Positions 4,883-7,186 of a stretch of 7,186 nucleotides of DNA are shown here, piece after piece. The stretch lies in the NCBI GenBank assembly GCA_021819225.1, contig JAKARU010000041.1, positions 1-7,186 of the forward strand, read 5' to 3'. The notes beneath the pieces are model-generated. The model saw nothing but the letters and a program-made list of their open reading frames with translations. It did not search any database and had not been told where the DNA came from. Both the position numbers and the translations under genes were made by a program. Origin of the DNA: Thermoplasmata archaeon (GTDB lineage Archaea; Thermoplasmatota; Thermoplasmata; Thermoplasmatales; Thermoplasmataceae). Within the stretch, counting starts at the first letter, position 1, and every line of letters begins with the position of its first letter.

Positions 4883-6040
4883 TCACCTTTTGATCATTAT
4901 TACATCCAGTTCCCTGATCCTTATATCGGTACCTAACTTCTCAGCGAGACTTGGACTTGTTCTGCCATCATCACCACTGATGAGCTCCTTGATATATGTC
5001 CCAGCTTCTGCCTCAATGGTTAATATGTGATCACCATTTTCCCTGCATTCCACTGACATTTCAGCTATCCTTCTCTCCCTTACAAGATCAGATCTGGAAC
5101 TGCTAACTCGTAATGGTGTCCTTTGATATATAACTTTCCCGTTAAATTCCTTACATATCTCCCTTAATTCCTCGCATGAAACAGGTTTGCCAGATTCAAG
5201 TTTTGCGCAGTATATCTTGTAATGCTTCTCGTTCTTGATGTTTTTAATCTCCTCCCTGCTTGATGGCCTCATTGATGAGACTACAACTCCAAGATTTGTT
5301 TTGTTTATGCTTTCCATTAACTTATTAAGGTCTATACTTCTTAATCTTGGTTCCGTTAGCTCAATTACAAACTCCCGACCATTGCCAAGCATCCTGACGT
5401 CAACATCCTCCCTTCCAGCTCCATGGAGCGCATAGTCCTTTCCTTTTCCCATCACTTTGAGCTGTTCCCCGATCACCGATTCTACTGTATCTGTTTTTTC
5501 AGAGTATTTAATCCATCTTGTCTGTGGAATCCCACGCACATTCTTGTTGTATATACCATATATAAGAAGAGATTTTATCTGGAATTCTATTGACATGTAT
5601 TCCACATTCACCTTTGCCATTATATCCGGATCAGTTCTGTCAAATTCCTTTCCAGTCATATCCAGATAATATTTTCCAAGCTCACGGCTGAATTCCTTTT
5701 TTATTGGTTCTCCAAGATTGCCATATCTCTCCTGTAATACCTTTTCTTTTTCCAGTATATCAGCGGGAAATGATGATCCTATAAGGATTGTCCGGTATTC
5801 GTAGCCAGCAAGCCTCCTTTGAATCTCTTCTGCATATTTTGGGATTTCCAGAAATATTCCTGAACACAACGAACAGTATTTCTCTTCAACAAAATTGAGG
5901 TCATATCCCAGACATCTGGAAGTGAATAAAATATGGTTACCACGATCCAGGTTAGTCATGGTGTGACCCACAGTTGCAAAAATTCTTCCAGCGCACCTGA
6001 TACACAGTTTTTCGTTGGATAACTGGGTGAATTTATCCAT
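4883..6040 (-). CDS. pus10: tRNA pseudouridine synthase Pus10
   Basis: Archaeal Pus10 makes pseudouridine 54 and 55 in the T-loop of tRNAs, replacing bacterial TruB for this task. The 385-residue protein has an N-terminal zinc module (C13-x2-C16 and C56-x2-C59), an intervening accessory RNA-binding region (THUMP-like in the family, about 60-190), and a C-terminal pseudouridine synthase domain. The catalytic motif is G-R-E-D-V-D-V-R-M-L-G (209-219); by alignment to the GRTD motif of TruA, D212 is the likely nucleophile. The later motif A-G-T-Y-I-K-E-L-I-S-G-D-D-G-R-T lies near residues 345-362. The ATG at 6040 lies nine bases after the rpoP stop and in the same frame, with no clear Shine-Dalgarno; translation probably depends on reinitiation after rpoP. 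No required motif is missing. Confidence 0.95.
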   Translation of the reverse strand: MDKFTQLSNEKLCIRCAGRIFATVGHTMTNLDRGNHILFTSRCLGYDLNFVEEKYCSLCSGIFLEIPKYAEEIQRRLAGYEYRTILIGSSFPADILEKEKVLQERYGNLGEPIKKEFSRELGKYYLDMTGKEFDRTDPDIMAKVNVEYMSIEFQIKSLLIYGIYNKNVRGIPQTRWIKYSEKTDTVESVIGEQLKVMGKGKDYALHGAGREDVDVRMLGNGREFVIELTEPRLRSIDLNKLMESINKTNLGVVVSSMRPSSREEIKNIKNEKHYKIYCAKLESGKPVSCEELREICKEFNGKVIYQRTPLRVSSSRSDLVRERRIAEMSVECRENGDHILTIEAEAGTYIKELISGDDGRTSPSLAEKLGTDIRIRELDVIMIKR

Positions 6041-6049
6041 GCTGGATGC

Positions 6050-6184
6050 TCATCTTGAATTTACTTCTTTTTCCACATTTGGTCTTTCCTTCAGGAAAAC
6101 CCTGGAACCACACTCGCATTCTATTTCATTGGTTCCTAAGGACTTCTCGAGAATTCGACCGCATCTTATGCACTTATACTGCAT
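6050..6184 (-). CDS. rpoP: DNA-directed RNA polymerase subunit P (Rpo12/Rpb12/RPC10)
   Basis: The 44-residue zinc-ribbon subunit is part of the polymerase core assembly platform with RpoD, RpoL and RpoN. It was found by direct translation. Y-K-C-I-R-C-G (3-9) gives the first knuckle (C5, C8). The second is C23-E-C25[10 protein letters not shown] (23-35), matching the usual tail CxxCGxRIxxKxRP except that only one residue separates the cysteines. The gene overlaps the end of rpl37ae by 11 bases, a strong sign of coupled translation; AGAGGAA lies about 12 bases upstream of the ATG. The C-terminus after K-E-R-P is extended by nine mostly charged and polar residues. Downstream, pus10 starts in the same frame nine bases after the TGA. 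Confidence 0.93.
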   Translation of the reverse strand: MQYKCIRCGRILEKSLGTNEIECECGSRVFLKERPNVEKEVNSR

Positions 6185-6434
6185 TGTCTACCAGTTCCTC
6201 TTTTACTCTCTGGGAGAATTCCGGATTGTAGGACCCCCCAGCGAACTTGTATCCGCAGTGCCTGCAAGTCCAGATGCCTGATGCTATCCTGACAACTTTC
6301 AGCTGCTTGCATTTCGGGCACTCGTATTTCGCCTTCTTCTGCTTGTAGATTTCACTCCATACTTTCCTTACCGTGACACCGTATCTTGGGCCAAATCTGC
6401 CCGCTGGTCCAACTTTCAACGTTCTTCTTGACAT
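6174..6434 (-). CDS. rpl37ae: Large-subunit ribosomal protein L37Ae (eL43)
   Basis: The 86-residue zinc-ribbon protein of the archaeal/eukaryotic large subunit binds 23S rRNA near the E-site side. It starts with the family's basic stretch [18 protein letters not shown] (2-19) and has the four zinc ligands C39-x2-C42 and C57-x2-C60, followed by G-Y-K-F-A-G-G-S-Y (61-69). Length and motifs are typical. The ATG at 6434 is two bases after the rrp42 stop and is preceded by the Shine-Dalgarno AGGTGA formed by the last rrp42 codons. The 3' end overlaps rpoP by 11 bases. Confidence 0.97.
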   Translation of the reverse strand: MSRRTLKVGPAGRFGPRYGVTVRKVWSEIYKQKKAKYECPKCKQLKVVRIASGIWTCRHCGYKFAGGSYNPEFSQRVKEELVDNAV

Positions 6435-6436
6435 TT

Positions 6437-7186
6437 TTAAATCACCTGCTTGATGTATTCCCTGATTTTATTTCCAACTACTTCCGACATGTCAATTCCC
6501 TTTTTAATCTGATCCATGGAAAATGAACCTGAGTTACCCTTCTGCATTGCTCTTATATGTCCATCTTCTGTGAATGTTACGGTCAATCTGGCATCTGACA
6601 TCTGTTCCTCTTCAACATCAGGGTCACAGACAAGTTCGTCATCTATTTTCGCCATTGTTACAGATATTGGCATGGATCTGACCGGCAGTTTTGTTTCTGG
6701 TGATGCTTCATCAACTTTGTATGTTGCTGTGTGCAGTGCAGTCACTACGCCCATTGTGCATGCATCTATCAGGTTCCCGTCATAATCCAGTACGTCAATA
6801 TCAACGAAAACTATCATTACTTTCTTACCTGGTTCAACGCATAGCTTTTCAAGGTCTATCATCTTGCTCTCCCTTATGCCCCTGTCAACAACCCTTGCTA
6901 TTTCTATGGACTCCTCATTAGGCGGTCCCGGTTCAAATGTTGGGAATGCCATTGGCAGCATTTCAACGTTTGTTGTCAGAACCCCCTGATTTGGTGTATC
7001 TGGGAATGGCTCTCCTGATTCTACCTTCACACCTACAAGAACTTTAGTCTTTCCAAGATTCACAAAAGCTGAGCCCTGGGCTCTCGGAATGAAATTTGGC
7101 TCTATCCTGATTGCCCTGAATTCATCGAGCTTTCTCTGATCTGCTCTTGTTCCTTCCTTTAACTTTTTACTTATGTATCCCTTCTT
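6437..7186 (-). CDS. rrp42: Exosome complex component Rrp42 (5' end cut by window)
   Basis: The archaeal exosome degrades and tails RNA 3' ends. Its ring has three Rrp41-Rrp42 pairs; Rrp42 is the RNase PH-fold subunit without catalytic residues, which positions RNA for Rrp41. The frame is open to the window edge, giving 249 residues; about 10 N-terminal residues are probably missing. Family features include [14 protein letters not shown] near the start, [43 protein letters not shown], and [17 protein letters not shown]. The pattern [10 protein letters not shown] with L-D-Y-D-G-N points to Rrp42 and not Rrp41. A GTG at 7063 is internal, as conserved sequence continues upstream. rrp41 normally precedes it and would lie outside the window. 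Confidence 0.96.
   Translation of the reverse strand, partial: KKGYISKKLKEGTRADQRKLDEFRAIRIEPNFIPRAQGSAFVNLGKTKVLVGVKVESGEPFPDTPNQGVLTTNVEMLPMAFPTFEPGPPNEESIEIARVVDRGIRESKMIDLEKLCVEPGKKVMIVFVDIDVLDYDGNLIDACTMGVVTALHTATYKVDEASPETKLPVRSMPISVTMAKIDDELVCDPDVEEEQMSDARLTVTFTEDGHIRAMQKGNSGSFSMDQIKKGIDMSEVVGNKIREYIKQVI

Noticed and set aside
1..7186. CRISPR arrays, tRNA or rRNA genes, insertion sequences and defence genes
   Set aside because: No regularly spaced repeats, no tRNA-like cloverleaf, and no intact transposase or nuclease reading frame was seen.

Overview
The window comes from an archaeon, most likely a euryarchaeal acidophile of the Thermoplasmatales type (Thermoplasma, Ferroplasma, Cuniculiplasma relatives). 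The archaeal assignment is strong. Exosome subunit Rrp42, ribosomal proteins L37Ae and L21e, RNA polymerase subunits RpoP and RpoF, Pus10 and a DUF655 protein lie in one operon, and this set exists only in Archaea (the DUF655-RpoF-L21e linkage) or in Archaea and eukaryotes. The Thermoplasmatales assignment is an inference from the AT-rich sequence, the compact KsgA and the gene order.

Right half (about 2999-7186, all minus strand): a tightly packed information-processing operon, read right to left as rrp42 (5' end outside the window) - rpl37ae - rpoP - pus10 - rpl21e - rpoF - DUF655 gene - ksgA. Gaps range from an 11-base overlap to 9 bases. Several Shine-Dalgarno sequences (AGGTGA, AGGTG) lie in the last codons of the preceding gene, so translation is probably coupled. 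The products serve RNA 3'-end processing and decay, the large ribosomal subunit, transcription, tRNA pseudouridylation and small-subunit rRNA dimethylation. rpoP (44 codons) was located by direct translation.

Middle (about 2230-3002): a long, gene-poor, AT-rich stretch. It holds one convincing small gene on the plus strand, a 31-34 residue zinc-knuckle protein at 2502/2511-2606 with its own TATA-like promoter. Just downstream of ksgA there are faint traces of a decayed coding sequence.

Left part (1-2229): a full-length stomatin/SPFH membrane protein gene (1387-2229, plus) is divergent from a minus-strand pair. The pair is an isochorismatase-fold protein that seems to lack its catalytic cysteine (344-997), followed after one base by a P-loop small-molecule kinase (342 to beyond base 1, partial) resembling 2-phosphoglycerate kinases. 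The 389-base divergent intergenic region carries two short tandem direct-repeat pairs, two dyads and an unattached Shine-Dalgarno sequence.

Most of the window is conserved housekeeping sequence and I see no defence or mobile system. The most unusual items are the CxC (not CxxC) second knuckle in RpoP, the nearby free-standing microprotein with the same C-x2-C ... C-x-C layout, and the apparent pseudo-isochorismatase coupled to a kinase. No searches could be run, so family names rest on motif recognition.
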